This document shows, in pieces, positions 9,174 to 18,526 of a stretch of 64,000 bases of DNA. Made by a program: the position numbers and the translations under genes. This DNA comes from Labilithrix sp. GTDB lineage: Bacteria; Myxococcota_A; Polyangia; Polyangiales; Polyangiaceae. Where the stretch lies: positions 32,854-96,853 of the forward strand of contig JAHBWF010000009.1 in the NCBI GenBank assembly GCA_019637105.1. Reading direction: 5' to 3'. The notes under the pieces were generated by a model that saw nothing but the letters and a program-made list of their open reading frames with translations, ran no database searches and was not told the DNA's origin. Position 1 is the first letter of the stretch. Each line of letters begins with the position of its first letter.

Positions 9174-10067
9174 TCACGGGAAGTAGTAGATGGCGGAGAT
9201 GTTGTTCGAGAAGATCGCCCACGGATCGCTCTGCACCGTCGTGCCGAACGAGTTCTCGCCGAGGGACGACGACTCGGGGTTGGGCACGCCGGCGGCCGCG
9301 TTCGCGTCGCGGCTCGCGTGCCACACCTGGCGGCGGAAGTTCAGGCCGACCGACGCCTGCAGCGCCAGCTCCGGGATGCCGATGAAGCCGAACTGGATCT
9401 CGGTGCCGACGCGGGCGCCGACGTCGAAGCGGAAGCCGCTCCGGTGGATGTCGGGCGGCGTCGGCGTGCCCGCGGGCACGTTCTGGGCGGCCTCGGTCTG
9501 CGTCGCGTAGCCGAGGTTCAGCTCCGGGACGAGGAGGAACTTGTAATGCTTGCCGTACGCGAACGCGAGCGGCAGGCCGCCGTGGACCGCGAACGCGAGG
9601 ACCGCCGGACCGTCGGTGTTGTTCTCCGGCTGGCCGTTCGCCTCGACGCTCCGCGACGAGCTGAAGAAGTTGAAGCCGAGACCGACGTCGATGCCCATGC
9701 GCTCCTGGAGCCAGTAGCGCATGCCGATGACCGGCGTCTGGACGGTGCCCTTCGCGACCGCGGCGGCGGCGCCGGTGCCGATCGGCTGCTGCGTCACGCC
9801 GAAGTACATGACGCCGAACTTCCCGACGACCTTCTCGTGGTCGGTGATCCCGTCGTCCTTCTTGTCGGCCTCGACGGACGGGGGCGGCGCGGTGGAGACC
9901 GTGGCCGCGGCCGGCTCGGGCGGCGGAGGAGGAGGCGGCGGCGGCAGCGGCTGCGCCGGCGCGTCGGGCGGAGGCGCCCCGGTCGGTCCCGGCTCGGGCT
10001 GAGCCATCGCCGCCGTCGTCGTCAGCAGAACTCCAAGACCCCCGATGATTCCAAGAACGTTCCTCAT
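9174..10067 (-). CDS. Outer-membrane beta-barrel protein with proline-rich N-terminus
   Basis: A 297-aa exported protein. A cleavable signal peptide (cleavage near AMAQ, residue 22) is followed by a run of Pro (about residues 38-52) and then alternating hydrophobic/polar strands to the end, which finishes with aromatic residues (SAIYYFP) like an outer-membrane barrel. The C-terminal 220 residues would form an 8- to 10-stranded barrel with periplasmic turns rich in Asn/Asp/Gly. The Pro-rich stretch could span or bind peptidoglycan. Function unknown; porin-like or structural. The gene is divergent from the secreted protease gene across a 260-base gap. Confidence 0.75.
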   Translation of the reverse strand: MRNVLGIIGGLGVLLTTTAAMAQPEPGPTGAPPPDAPAQPLPPPPPPPPPEPAAATVSTAPPPSVEADKKDDGITDHEKVVGKFGVMYFGVTQQPIGTGAAAAVAKGTVQTPVIGMRYWLQERMGIDVGLGFNFFSSSRSVEANGQPENNTDGPAVLAFAVHGGLPLAFAYGKHYKFLLVPELNLGYATQTEAAQNVPAGTPTPPDIHRSGFRFDVGARVGTEIQFGFIGIPELALQASVGLNFRRQVWHASRDANAAAGVPNPESSSLGENSFGTTVQSDPWAIFSNNISAIYYFP

Positions 10068-10210
10068 TCGAAGCCTCCGCGCGTCCGGGAGGAGGCCACG
10101 AGTCGCTTGTCCGGGCCAAAATTGTGGTGAACGGCGCCCCGTGGACCGTCATGACGCAGGGCGCCACGCCGAGCGGATCCGTCGTGCCCGAGGTCGGCCC
10201 CGTCGGACGA

Positions 10211-10254
10211 GCGCGCAAAAGCGCGCAAAGAGGAGCGGAATCGCGACATGTCGC
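10211..10254. promoter_or_regulatory. Palindrome and short direct repeat between divergent genes
   Basis: The gap between the barrel gene and the protease gene holds two copies of GCGCGCAAA in direct repeat (about 10211-10228) and, just downstream, a perfect 12-bp palindrome GCGACATGTCGC (10243-10254), 75 bases before the protease start. A transcription-factor site is possible; no partner is known. Confidence 0.35.
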
Positions 10255-10328
10255 TTGCTCGGGCGCGTTCCCCTCGTACACTCTGGCCTCCCTTCGTTCG
10301 TCGTTCGCCCGGACCGCTCGGCCGTGTC

Positions 10329-11663
10329 ATGACGAAGTGGGTTCGGAGACTCGACAGCATGCGGTTTGCGTGGCTTGGCGTGGGGGGAGTGTTCGTCGTC
10401 AGCGCCCTCGCGGGGAGCGGCTGCTCGACCCCGTCGGTCGGCTCGGAGCAGGACGAGCCCGTCGCGTCCGCGGCGCAGGCCATTCAGGGCGGCACGGTCG
10501 ACACCACCAGCACGTTCGCCGTCGGCGTGTGCAGCGGCGGGGGCTCGCTCAACAGCCGATGCAACGGCGGCATCTGCTCCGGCGCGCTCATCCTGCCGAA
10601 CGTCGTCGCGACGGCGCGCCACTGCGTCGACGCCTCCCCCGCGCGGATCGACTGCGCGGCCAACCCGGTCTTCGGCGCCCGCAAGAGCGGGCTCCGCGTC
10701 ACGACCAACGCGAACATGAACGCGGCCCAGACGGGCTGGTACGCCGTCAGCTCGGTCGCGGTCCCCGACGACGATCACATCTGCGGCAACGACATCGCGC
10801 TCCTCGTCCTCGGCACGGCGATCCCCGCCGCCGTCGCGAAGCCGATCGTCCCGGGCGTGCAGTACCAGATGTGGGATCCCGACCAGTACGGGCCGGCCTT
10901 CGTCGGGATCGGCTACGGCAACACGTCTCCGAACGGCGGCGGCAGCGGCACCCGCCGCCGGAGCAAGCCCATCAGCGTGCTCTGCGTGCCCGGCTCCGAC
11001 ACGCGACCGTGCCCGTCGTCGTTCAACGCCAAGGAGTTCGTCGGCGGCGACGGCACCTGCTCCGGCGACAGCGGATCGAGCGCGTTCGAGTACACGCTCT
11101 GGGAGAACGGCTCGCTCCTCTCGTTCGGCGTCCTCTCGCGGGGCGGCGAGAGCGACGACGGCACGCAGTGCCAGGGCTCCGTCTACACGCGCTTCGACGC
11201 GCATCGCGACTTCGTGCTCTCCGTCGCCAAGGCGGCGACGAACGACTGGACCACGTACCCGGAGCCCTCCTGGACGGCGTACAAGCCGCCGCCCACACCG
11301 AAGCCAGCCGACGCCGGCGCGCCCGAGACCGGAACGCCGACGCAGCCCTCCGACCTCGGGCTCGGCGAGGCGTGCGAGCGCGACAGCGACTGCGCGAGCG
11401 AGGTCTGCGTCGACCCCGGAGACGGGACGCTCGCGTGCTCGCAGGTGTGCGACGAGGCCGACGAGACGAGCTGCCCCGACGGGTACGTCTGCCGCGAGAG
11501 CCTCTGCCTCCCGCCGCTGCCCGAGCCGCCTCCCGCCGCCGCCACGACCAAGACCACGACGACGACCTGCGCCGCCGGGCCGCCTTCGTCCGAGGTCCCG
11601 TGGGTCGTCGCCGCCGTCGGAGCTGCGGCCGTCCTCGGCGCCGTCCGCCGTCGCAGGCGCTGA
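10329..11663 (+). CDS. Secreted trypsin-like serine protease with MYXO-CTERM-type tail
   Basis: A 444-aa chymotrypsin-fold protease. After an N-terminal hydrophobic export signal (ending near SGC, Cys32) the mature domain starts around AIQGGT. The catalytic triad is visible: H98 in ATARHCVDA, D155 in GNDIALLVL and S248 in CSGDSGSSAF. After the protease domain comes a Pro-rich linker and a Cys-rich module (about residues 335-395, pattern GEACERDSDCASEVC). The C-terminus has CAAG, one hydrophobic helix and five Arg, which fits the MYXO-CTERM sorting signal for retention at the myxobacterial surface. Start ATG at 10329 chosen because it gives a proper signal peptide; a second ATG ten codons on is possible. 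Substrate unknown. Confidence 0.9.
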   Translation: MTKWVRRLDSMRFAWLGVGGVFVVSALAGSGCSTPSVGSEQDEPVASAAQAIQGGTVDTTSTFAVGVCSGGGSLNSRCNGGICSGALILPNVVATARHCVDASPARIDCAANPVFGARKSGLRVTTNANMNAAQTGWYAVSSVAVPDDDHICGNDIALLVLGTAIPAAVAKPIVPGVQYQMWDPDQYGPAFVGIGYGNTSPNGGGSGTRRRSKPISVLCVPGSDTRPCPSSFNAKEFVGGDGTCSGDSGSSAFEYTLWENGSLLSFGVLSRGGESDDGTQCQGSVYTRFDAHRDFVLSVAKAATNDWTTYPEPSWTAYKPPPTPKPADAGAPETGTPTQPSDLGLGEACERDSDCASEVCVDPGDGTLACSQVCDEADETSCPDGYVCRESLCLPPLPEPPPAAATTKTTTTTCAAGPPSSEVPWVVAAVGAAAVLGAVRRRRR

Positions 11664-11814
11664 CGGGCCCGCGCGACGGCGGCCGAGGCCGCCACGACGG
11701 GTCCGCCGGTCGTTCGGCGTACCTGATCATCCGTTCGGTTGACGTCCAGCTCGAGCGTGCGTCCAGCAACCTCCGGCCCGCCATCGGCATCGGATCGGGA
11801 GGGAATCTCGCGGT

Positions 11815-13293
11815 ATGCTGTGGGCGCGCATCATGAGCATGGACGCGAACCTGGAGGACGCGAGCCGTCGCGCCCGCTTCGAGGCGGTGCGCCGCCGCGT
11901 CTTCCACGAGATGAAGGGGATGGCGTCGCGCTGGCGCCTCGCCATGGTCATCCCGTTCCACGTGGTGGTGATCGCCATCCTGGCGTCGCGCGACTTCCCG
12001 CGCGAGCGCCTCGCCATCCAGATCGCGTCGTCGTTGAGCATCCTCTTCAGCTTCGGCTGCATGGAGAAGGCGCACGGCTCGAAGAGCCGCGCGTTCCTCT
12101 TCCTCGGCGGCACCAGCATCCTCGTCGCGATCGCGAACACCGGCGGCCTCGCGAGCCCGCTCATCTTGAGCCTCGTGCCCTTCTTCATGGGCGTGGCGAT
12201 GGACCCGGAGCTCGAGTACCGGCGCCGGCATTTCGTCCTGAAGTTCGTCGTCGTCTTCGGGATCATGGGGTGGTTCTCGCGGAGCTGCACGCTGCCCGCG
12301 CCGCTCGGCACCACCCTGCCGTTCGCGACCTCCGAGTACGTCGCGATCGCCTTCGCCAGCGCGCTGATTTCCATCATCGTGGTCTACCGGATCGGCAAGG
12401 CCATCACGGGCGCGTACGAGCGCATCACGCTCGAGCTCGCGGAGCGGCGCGAGGAGCTCTGCGACGAGAACGAAGGGCGCACGCGCGCGCTCGAGGGCAT
12501 CGCCGCGCGCCTCGCGCACGAGGTGAAGAACCCGCTCGCGGCGATCAAGGGCCTCTCCCAGCACATGGCGCGGAGCGCCGACGACGCGAAGATGAAGGAG
12601 CGGCTCACCATCGTCGCGGCCGAGGCCGAGCGCCTGCAGGAGATCGTCGACGGGTTCCTCTCGTTCTCGCGCGGGCTCGACGACCTCACCGTCGCGCCGA
12701 CCAAGCCGTACGACATCGCCCGCGAGCTCTCGCTCCTGCTCGAGACGCGGGCCGCCGACGCGGGCGTCGCCATCGAGGTCCGCGGCAGCCGCGAGCTCTC
12801 GCTCGACGCCGACGCGAAGAAGCTCCGCCAGGCGCTCCTGAACCTCGTCCTGAACGCGATGCAGGCCTCCGCGAAGGGCGCCGTCGTCACGCTCGAGGTC
12901 GCGAAGAGCTGCGGCGACGGCGCGGCGGTCATCCGCGTGATGGACCGCGGCACCGGCATGACGCCGGACATCCTCGACCGCATCCGCAAGCCTTACTACA
13001 CGACGAAGGACGGCGGCTCGGGCCTCGGCATCGCGATCGCCCGCGGCATCATCGAGCAGCACGGCGGGACGTTGCGCTTCGAGAGCTCGTCGGGCCGCGG
13101 CACCACCGCCACCGTCGTCTTGCCGTCCGCTCCGTGCCAGCACAAGCTGCGCGAGAAGCTCCCGAACCCGTGCCGGATGGCGATCGCCGCGGCGCTTTCG
13201 ACGAGCGCGGAGGCGCGCAAGGAGCCTCCGGCGCGAGAGCCGGAGCCGGAGCCGGCCTTCGCGCGCGTGCACGCCGAGAAGGTCCCCTCGTGA
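11815..13293 (+). CDS. Membrane sensor histidine kinase
   Basis: A 492-aa kinase. About residues 40-190 hold five or six hydrophobic segments without a large periplasmic loop, so it probably senses through its membrane part. A short coiled coil (residues 200-228) leads to the dimerisation/phosphoacceptor box with H235 in LAHEVKNPLAAIKG, then the ATPase domain with the N box (LNLVLNAMQA), a G1 box (DRGTGM), and the G2 box GSGLGIAI. A Pro/Glu-rich tail follows. It is the first gene of a two-gene operon with the NtrC-type regulator, 31 bases apart, and most likely phosphorylates it. The signal is unknown. Start ATG at 11815; a GGGAGG sequence lies 12 bases upstream. Confidence 0.92.
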   Translation: MLWARIMSMDANLEDASRRARFEAVRRRVFHEMKGMASRWRLAMVIPFHVVVIAILASRDFPRERLAIQIASSLSILFSFGCMEKAHGSKSRAFLFLGGTSILVAIANTGGLASPLILSLVPFFMGVAMDPELEYRRRHFVLKFVVVFGIMGWFSRSCTLPAPLGTTLPFATSEYVAIAFASALISIIVVYRIGKAITGAYERITLELAERREELCDENEGRTRALEGIAARLAHEVKNPLAAIKGLSQHMARSADDAKMKERLTIVAAEAERLQEIVDGFLSFSRGLDDLTVAPTKPYDIARELSLLLETRAADAGVAIEVRGSRELSLDADAKKLRQALLNLVLNAMQASAKGAVVTLEVAKSCGDGAAVIRVMDRGTGMTPDILDRIRKPYYTTKDGGSGLGIAIARGIIEQHGGTLRFESSSGRGTTATVVLPSAPCQHKLREKLPNPCRMAIAAALSTSAEARKEPPAREPEPEPAFARVHAEKVPS

Positions 13294-13324
13294 CGGGGAG
13301 CCCGCGACGCGTGGAGACGCCGTG

Positions 13325-14713
13325 ATGGCCCGCGTCCTGGTGATCGACGACGAAGCCTCGATGCGCTTCACGCTCGAGGCCGTCCTCGGCGACGCCGGTC
13401 ACGAGGTCGAGACGGCCGACGGCGGCGCGGCGGGCGTCGCCGCGTTCGAGGCGCGCGGCGCCGACGTCGTGATCACCGACCTGGCGATGCCCGAGGTCGA
13501 CGGCATGAAGGTCCTCGCGACCATGCGCGTCCAGGATCCCGGCGTGCCGGTGATGATGCTGACCGCCCACGGCTCGGAGCGCGTCGCCGTCGCCGCGATG
13601 AAGGCGGGCGCGTTCGACTACCTGCCGAAGCCGTTCGATCCGGACGAGATCCTCCTCGCGGTGACGCGCGCGGTCGACACGCGCCGGCTGCGCCTCGAGA
13701 ACGCGCGCCTCCGCACCGAGGCCTCGCTCGGCCGGCCGATCGTCGCCGAGAGCCCGGTCACGCGGCGCGTCCTCGAGCTCGTCGCGCGCGTCGCGCCGAA
13801 GGACGTCACGGTGCTGCTCACCGGCGAGAGCGGCGTCGGCAAGGACGTCCTCGCCGCCACGCTGCACGCGCACTCGAAGCGCGCCGACAAGCCGCTCGTC
13901 CGCTTCAACGCCGCGGCGATCCCGGGCGAGCTCGCGGAGGCGGAGCTCTTCGGCCACGTCAAGGGCGCGTTCACCGGCGCCACGCAGTCGCGCACCGGCT
14001 ACTTCCAGCAAGCCGACAAGGGGACGCTGTTCATCGACGAGGTCGGGGAGCTCGCGCTGCCCATCCAGGCGAAGGTCCTCCGCGCGCTCCAGTCGGGCGA
14101 CGTCCAGCCGGTCGGCGGGCGCGCCGAGCACGTCGACGTCCGCCTCGTCGCCGCGACGAACCGCGACCTCGCCGCCGAGGTGAAGGCCGGGCGCTTCCGC
14201 GAGGACCTGTTCTATCGGCTCAACGTGGTGCCGATCCGGGTCCCGCCGCTGCGCGAACGGCCCGAGGACATCGAGCCGCTGGTCAAGGCGTTCGTCCACA
14301 CGTACTCGCAGCGCTACGGCATGGACCAGGTGCTCGTCGAGCCCGCGCTCGTCGACGCGTTCAAGGCGCACTCGTGGCCGGGCAACGTCCGCGAGATCGA
14401 GAACACGGTCGCGCGCCTGCTCGCGCTGACCGCCGACGATCGCCTCACGCTCGCGCTCTGGCGCTCGCTCACGGAGGAGGCGCGCTCGTCCAACGCGCCG
14501 TTCTCCGTCGGCGCGTCGAGCGGCGAGGCCCCCGGCGATCCCGGCCCGAGCCATCCGCTGCGCGCGCGCGTCGAGGCGTTCGAGCGGACGATCATCCGCA
14601 ACGAGTTCGAGTCGGCGAACAAGAACCAGAGCGAGACCGCCCGGCGCCTCGGCGTGTCGCGGCCGGCGCTGATCGAGAAGCTCCACAAGTACGGGCTGAT
14701 CGGGCGGAGCTGA
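13325..14713 (+). CDS. NtrC-family sigma54-dependent response regulator
   Basis: A 462-aa regulator with three domains in order: receiver (residues 1-120; acidic pocket D8-D9, phosphoacceptor D52 in ITDLAMPEVDG, conserved K of LPKPF), AAA+ sigma54-activation domain (GESGVGKD Walker A, GAFTGA loop that contacts sigma54, GTLFIDEVGEL Walker B) and a C-terminal Fis-type helix-turn-helix (NQSETARRLGVSRPALIEKL). When phosphorylated it should form an ATPase ring that opens sigma54 promoters. The preceding histidine kinase is the likely partner. ATG at 13325 is used; an adjacent GTG at 13322 is an alternative. Target promoters are not evident in this window. Confidence 0.95.
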   Translation: MARVLVIDDEASMRFTLEAVLGDAGHEVETADGGAAGVAAFEARGADVVITDLAMPEVDGMKVLATMRVQDPGVPVMMLTAHGSERVAVAAMKAGAFDYLPKPFDPDEILLAVTRAVDTRRLRLENARLRTEASLGRPIVAESPVTRRVLELVARVAPKDVTVLLTGESGVGKDVLAATLHAHSKRADKPLVRFNAAAIPGELAEAELFGHVKGAFTGATQSRTGYFQQADKGTLFIDEVGELALPIQAKVLRALQSGDVQPVGGRAEHVDVRLVAATNRDLAAEVKAGRFREDLFYRLNVVPIRVPPLRERPEDIEPLVKAFVHTYSQRYGMDQVLVEPALVDAFKAHSWPGNVREIENTVARLLALTADDRLTLALWRSLTEEARSSNAPFSVGASSGEAPGDPGPSHPLRARVEAFERTIIRNEFESANKNQSETARRLGVSRPALIEKLHKYGLIGRS

Positions 14714-14720
14714 TCCGAGC

Positions 14721-15305
14721 TCAACGCGGCGCGACGCGGCGGCCCTCGCGGATCTCGGCGAAATCACCGTCGTCGAAGGCGACGACGACGCGGTAGGGGA
14801 GGCCCTCGGCGGCGAAGCGGGCGAGGAGCGCGGCGGCGCCGAACCGGAGCGCGTGGAGGACCGCCTTCTTCGCCTCGCCGCGGGCGGCGAGGCCCGCGCG
14901 GACGATGGCGTCGAGCGACGCGCTCGCGAGGTGCCGCTCCGGGGGCGTCCAGCTCGGGCTCCGGAGGAGCCAGCGCGCCTCGGGATCGAAGCCGGCGGCG
15001 CCGGCGACGTGAAAGCCCGTGTAGACGCCGGCGCCGTCGTCGTCGACGCCGTCGAAGAGGCCGAACACGAGCGTATCGACGTCGCCGGGCGCGCGCCGCG
15101 CGATCGCGCGCACGCGGTCCTCCAGCCCGCCGATCTCCTCGTCGAGATCGAGCTCGGCGAGCGGCTGCACCACCTTCTTGCCCACGGTCCGTTGGGCCCG
15201 CACGCAGATCGCGCGCCACCCCGCCGTCGCCGCGCGCGCGCTCTTCGCGACCGCGACGACGTCGTCGAAGAGCGCGTAGTGATCGATGACGGCGGGCGCG
15301 GCCAC
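14721..15305 (-). CDS. Conserved hypothetical protein
   Basis: A 194-aa soluble protein with no signal peptide or membrane segment. It starts at a GTG (15303-15305). It is mixed alpha/beta by eye, rich in acidic clusters (LDLDEEIGGLED, GLFDGVDDDG), with a basic/hydrophobic C-terminal half. I recognise no family or motif. It converges on the response regulator gene with only seven bases between the stops, and is divergent from the BtuF-like gene. Coding is supported by the absence of a better frame and by its clean boundaries, but it remains unassigned. Confidence 0.6.
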   Translation of the reverse strand: MAAPAVIDHYALFDDVVAVAKSARAATAGWRAICVRAQRTVGKKVVQPLAELDLDEEIGGLEDRVRAIARRAPGDVDTLVFGLFDGVDDDGAGVYTGFHVAGAAGFDPEARWLLRSPSWTPPERHLASASLDAIVRAGLAARGEAKKAVLHALRFGAAALLARFAAEGLPYRVVVAFDDGDFAEIREGRRVAPR

Positions 15306-15400
15306 GGCGGAGCCAGGATACTCGGCGAGCCGGGAGGCCGCACGGCCCCGCGCGCGCCGCGCGTGGTAGGGTGGGCCCGAGGAGCGCGGGCGGAGCGACG

Positions 15401-16312
15401 ATGCAGCAGCGGAGGCACCGAGGGACAGCGCGGATCGCCGCGCTCGCTCTGCTGCTCGTCGCGCTCCTCGCCGCGTGCTCGAAGCCGAAGCCGTCCCCGC
15501 GCTCCGGGCCCGCTATGCGCGTCGTGTCGCTCTCGCCGTCGACCACCGAGGCGATGTTCGCCGTCGGGGCGGGCCCGGCGATGGTCGGGCGCTCGCGCTA
15601 CTGCGACTTCCCTCCGGAGGTGACCGAGCTCCCGCAGGTCGGCGGCTACGTCGATCCGAGCTTCGAGGCGATCCTCGCGCTCCGCCCCGATCTCGTCGTC
15701 GGCGCGCGCGGCCCGGCGGGCAGCGCGATCGCGGAGAAGCTCGAGGCGCGCGGGATCGCGACGTACTTCCCCGAGACCGAGTCGTTCGCCGCGATCGACG
15801 CGATGATCCTCGGCGCCGGCGAGCGCACGGGGCACGCGGCGGAGGCCAAGGCCGCGGTCGCGGAGATCCACGCCCGGATCGCGGCGGTCGAGCGCGCGGT
15901 GAGCGCGTCGCCGCGGACGCGCGTGCTCGTCGTGTTCGGCCTCGAGCCGCTCAGCGTCGCGGGGCCGGCGAGCTTCTCCGACGAGATGATCCGGCGCGCG
16001 GGCGGGACGAACGTGATCGCCGAGGGCGGCGCCTACCCGACCATCGGCGTCGAGCGCGTGCTCGCGCTCGATCCGGACGTGATCGTGAACGCGGCGATGA
16101 TGGAGGAGCGGGCGAGCGAGCGCCTGCGGAAGGACGCGCCCGGGTGGGCGCGCGTGCGCGCGGTGCAGGCGGACCGCGTCGCGTCCATCACCGACGAGTC
16201 CGTCCTCCGGCCGGGCCCGCGGATCGGCGAGGGCCTCGCGACGCTCGCCCGCGCGCTCCACCCGGAGGTGAAGATCGAGCTCACCGCGCGCGGCGACGGC
16301 GGCGCGCGATGA
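15401..16312 (+). CDS. BtuF-like ABC transporter substrate-binding lipoprotein
   Basis: A 303-aa periplasmic binding lipoprotein with lipobox ending LLAAC (Cys26). The mature part matches the helical-backbone class III binding proteins for cobalamin, haem and siderophores: RVVSLSPSTTEAMFAVGAG at the start, VGGYVDPSFEAILALRPDLVV, a long linking helix, and GVERVLALDPDVIV in the C-lobe. Ligand is most likely vitamin B12 or a related corrinoid, but haem cannot be excluded. The permease and ATPase are not in the window. The ATG has a GGAGCG upstream; the TGA overlaps the tlyA ATG (ATGA), so the two are translationally coupled although the roles differ. Confidence 0.85.
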   Translation: MQQRRHRGTARIAALALLLVALLAACSKPKPSPRSGPAMRVVSLSPSTTEAMFAVGAGPAMVGRSRYCDFPPEVTELPQVGGYVDPSFEAILALRPDLVVGARGPAGSAIAEKLEARGIATYFPETESFAAIDAMILGAGERTGHAAEAKAAVAEIHARIAAVERAVSASPRTRVLVVFGLEPLSVAGPASFSDEMIRRAGGTNVIAEGGAYPTIGVERVLALDPDVIVNAAMMEERASERLRKDAPGWARVRAVQADRVASITDESVLRPGPRIGEGLATLARALHPEVKIELTARGDGGAR

Positions 16313-17046
16313 AGGTCCGGGCCGACCAGCTGCTCGTCGCGCGGGCGCTCGCGCCCACGCGCGCCCGCGCGCAGGCGCTCATCCTCGCCGGCAAGGTCTA
16401 CGTCGGCGAGGCGCGCGTCGACAAAGCCGGCGCCCTGCTCGCCGAGGACGCGCCGATCACGGTCCGCGGCGAGGACCACCCGTACGTCTCGCGCGGCGGC
16501 GTGAAGCTCGCCGGCGCGCTCGACGCGTTCGGCGTCGACCCGACGGGCAAGCGCTGCCTCGACCTCGGCGCGTCCACCGGCGGCTTCACCGACTGCCTCT
16601 TGCGGCGCGGCGCGGCGTCCGTCGCGGCGGTCGACGTCGGCTACGGTCAGCTCGCGCACTCCCTGCGCACCGATCCCCGCGTGCTCGTGCTCGAGCGGAC
16701 GAACGCCAAGACGCTCGAGCCCGAGCAGATCGGCGGGCCGTGCGACCTCGTGGTCGTGGACGCGTCGTTCATCGGGCTCGGCAAGCTCGCGCGCGCGATC
16801 GCCCGGAACACCCGGCCGAACGGCGAGCTCGTCGCGCTGGTGAAGCCGCAGTTCGAGGTGGGCCGCGACGAGGCCTCGCGGACGCGCGGGGTCGTGCGGG
16901 ATCCGGAGGTCCGCGCCCGCGCGATCGAGGACGCGATCGCGTTCGTCCGCGAGGCGGGCTTCGCCATCCTCGGCTCCGCGGACTGCGTCATCGAAGGGCC
17001 GAAGGGCAACCTCGAGGCCTTCGTCCACGCGCGGCGCTCCCCTTGA
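16309..17046 (+). CDS. tlyA: TlyA family rRNA 2'-O-methyltransferase
   Basis: A 245-aa protein with the two TlyA parts: an S4 RNA-binding domain (residues 1-60; RADQLLVARALAPTRARAQALI, ILAGKVYVG) and a FtsJ-like Rossmann methyltransferase (CLDLGASTGGFTDCLL for SAM binding, then DLVVVDASFIGL and the catalytic-type LVALVKPQFEVG lysine). In mycobacteria TlyA methylates 16S and 23S rRNA and gives susceptibility to capreomycin; in others it is called a haemolysin. Length is normal. The start overlaps the preceding gene by four bases. Confidence 0.93.
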   Translation: MKVRADQLLVARALAPTRARAQALILAGKVYVGEARVDKAGALLAEDAPITVRGEDHPYVSRGGVKLAGALDAFGVDPTGKRCLDLGASTGGFTDCLLRRGAASVAAVDVGYGQLAHSLRTDPRVLVLERTNAKTLEPEQIGGPCDLVVVDASFIGLGKLARAIARNTRPNGELVALVKPQFEVGRDEASRTRGVVRDPEVRARAIEDAIAFVREAGFAILGSADCVIEGPKGNLEAFVHARRSP

Positions 17047-17230
17047 GCTGAGCGGTCGGACGCGGGCCCGACGCCGGCGGAGCCGAAGGCGGCCGCGCGA
17101 CCGCGACCGCGAGCCTCGCGCCGCGGCGAGGAGCGCAAGCTCGGCCCGTCGGCGACCCGCGCCTCCGCCCGCGGGCCGCGCTCGCGCAGGCGAGAGCCGT
17201 GCGGACGGAGCCCGCCTCTGCTAAGCCCGG

Positions 17231-18520
17231 ATGCTTCGAATGGCCGATCCGTCGAAACCCGCGGGGCGTGAGGCTCCTTCCGCGTCGAGGCCGACGCCTG
17301 GGCTCGGTCCGATCTTCCTCATCGTCTTCCTCGACATCCTCGGCTTCAGCCTCGTCCTGCCGTTCCTCGCCGAGGAGGCGCGCACGACGTTCGGGACCAG
17401 CGAGCTCACCGGGACGCTGCTCGCGTCGGTCTACTCGCTGATGCAGTTCTTCTTCGTCCCGGTGTGGGGGCGGGTGTCGGATCGCGTCGGGCGCCGCCCG
17501 GTCCTGCTCTGGAGCGTCGCCGCGACGGCCGTGGGGATGGCCGGGCTCGGGCTCGCGCTGCTTCACGCGGAGAACGTCCTCTGGCTCTTCGTCGCGCGCG
17601 CCGCGAGCGGCATCGCCACCGCGAACCTCGGCACGGCGAGCGCGTACATCGCCGACGTCACCAAGCCCGAGGAGCGGTCGAAGGGCATGGGCCTCATCGG
17701 CGTGGCGTTCGGCCTCGGCTTCATCCTGGGGCCGGGCATCGGCGGCGCGCTCTCCGGCATCGCCGTCCACGGACGCACCGGCGCCGTGCCGTGCTTCGTC
17801 GCCGCCGGGCTCTCGGTCGTCAACCTCGCCTGGACGTACGGGGGGCTCCGCGAGTCCCTCCCGCGCGAGAAGCGGTCGACGGAGCGGCGCAGCCTCTCCC
17901 CGCTCGACCTCGCCGCGGCCCGCGACGCCTTCGCGCGGCCCGGGATCGCGAACGCGATCGCCGTCAACTTCGGGGTCACGCTCTCCTTCACCGTCCTCGA
18001 TCAGACGTTCCGCTTCTTCAACAAGGACATGTTCGCGATGTCGCCGCTCGACACGGGGATCGTCCTCGCGTTCATCGGCGTCGTCGCCGCCGGCGTGCAA
18101 GGCGGGCTGATCCGACCGCTCGCGAAGCGCTTCGACGAGGCGCCGCTCATCCGCGTCGGCACGGCCGTCCAGGCGATCGCGTTCGGCGCGATCGCGGCCT
18201 CGCCGAGCTACGGGCGGCCGGCGCTCTACGCCGCGGGTGCCCTCCTCGCGCTCGGCAACGGGATGACCCAGCCGAGCCTCGGCGCCTTCGTGTCGAAGCG
18301 CGCCGACCCTCGCGCCCAGGGGGCGACGCTCGGGACCAACCAGTCGGCGGCGAGCCTCGCGCGCACGTTCGGACCGAGCCTCGGCGGCTGGCTCTACGGC
18401 GCGTTCGGCCCGCGCTCGCCGTACCTCGTCGCGGCGCTCGGCCTCACGATCGCGATGATCGTCTCGCTCGGGCTCGCGCGACGCGCGACGTCCACGCTCC
18501 CCGTCGATCCGTCGAGCTGA
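17231..18520 (+). CDS. MFS transporter (DHA1/TetA-like drug:proton antiporter)
   Basis: A 429-aa membrane protein with twelve predicted helices. The cytoplasmic loop 2-3 motif A is intact (GRVSDRVGRRPVLL), and the second half repeats the pattern more loosely, as in the tetracycline/multidrug (DHA1) antiporters. It should export a small hydrophobic compound in exchange for protons, but the substrate is unknown. The ATG at 17231 and one at 17240 are both plausible; neither has a strong ribosome binding site. It converges with the CPBP protease gene with six bases between stops. Confidence 0.9.
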   Translation: MLRMADPSKPAGREAPSASRPTPGLGPIFLIVFLDILGFSLVLPFLAEEARTTFGTSELTGTLLASVYSLMQFFFVPVWGRVSDRVGRRPVLLWSVAATAVGMAGLGLALLHAENVLWLFVARAASGIATANLGTASAYIADVTKPEERSKGMGLIGVAFGLGFILGPGIGGALSGIAVHGRTGAVPCFVAAGLSVVNLAWTYGGLRESLPREKRSTERRSLSPLDLAAARDAFARPGIANAIAVNFGVTLSFTVLDQTFRFFNKDMFAMSPLDTGIVLAFIGVVAAGVQGGLIRPLAKRFDEAPLIRVGTAVQAIAFGAIAASPSYGRPALYAAGALLALGNGMTQPSLGAFVSKRADPRAQGATLGTNQSAASLARTFGPSLGGWLYGAFGPRSPYLVAALGLTIAMIVSLGLARRATSTLPVDPSS

Positions 18521-18526
18521 CGCGCC

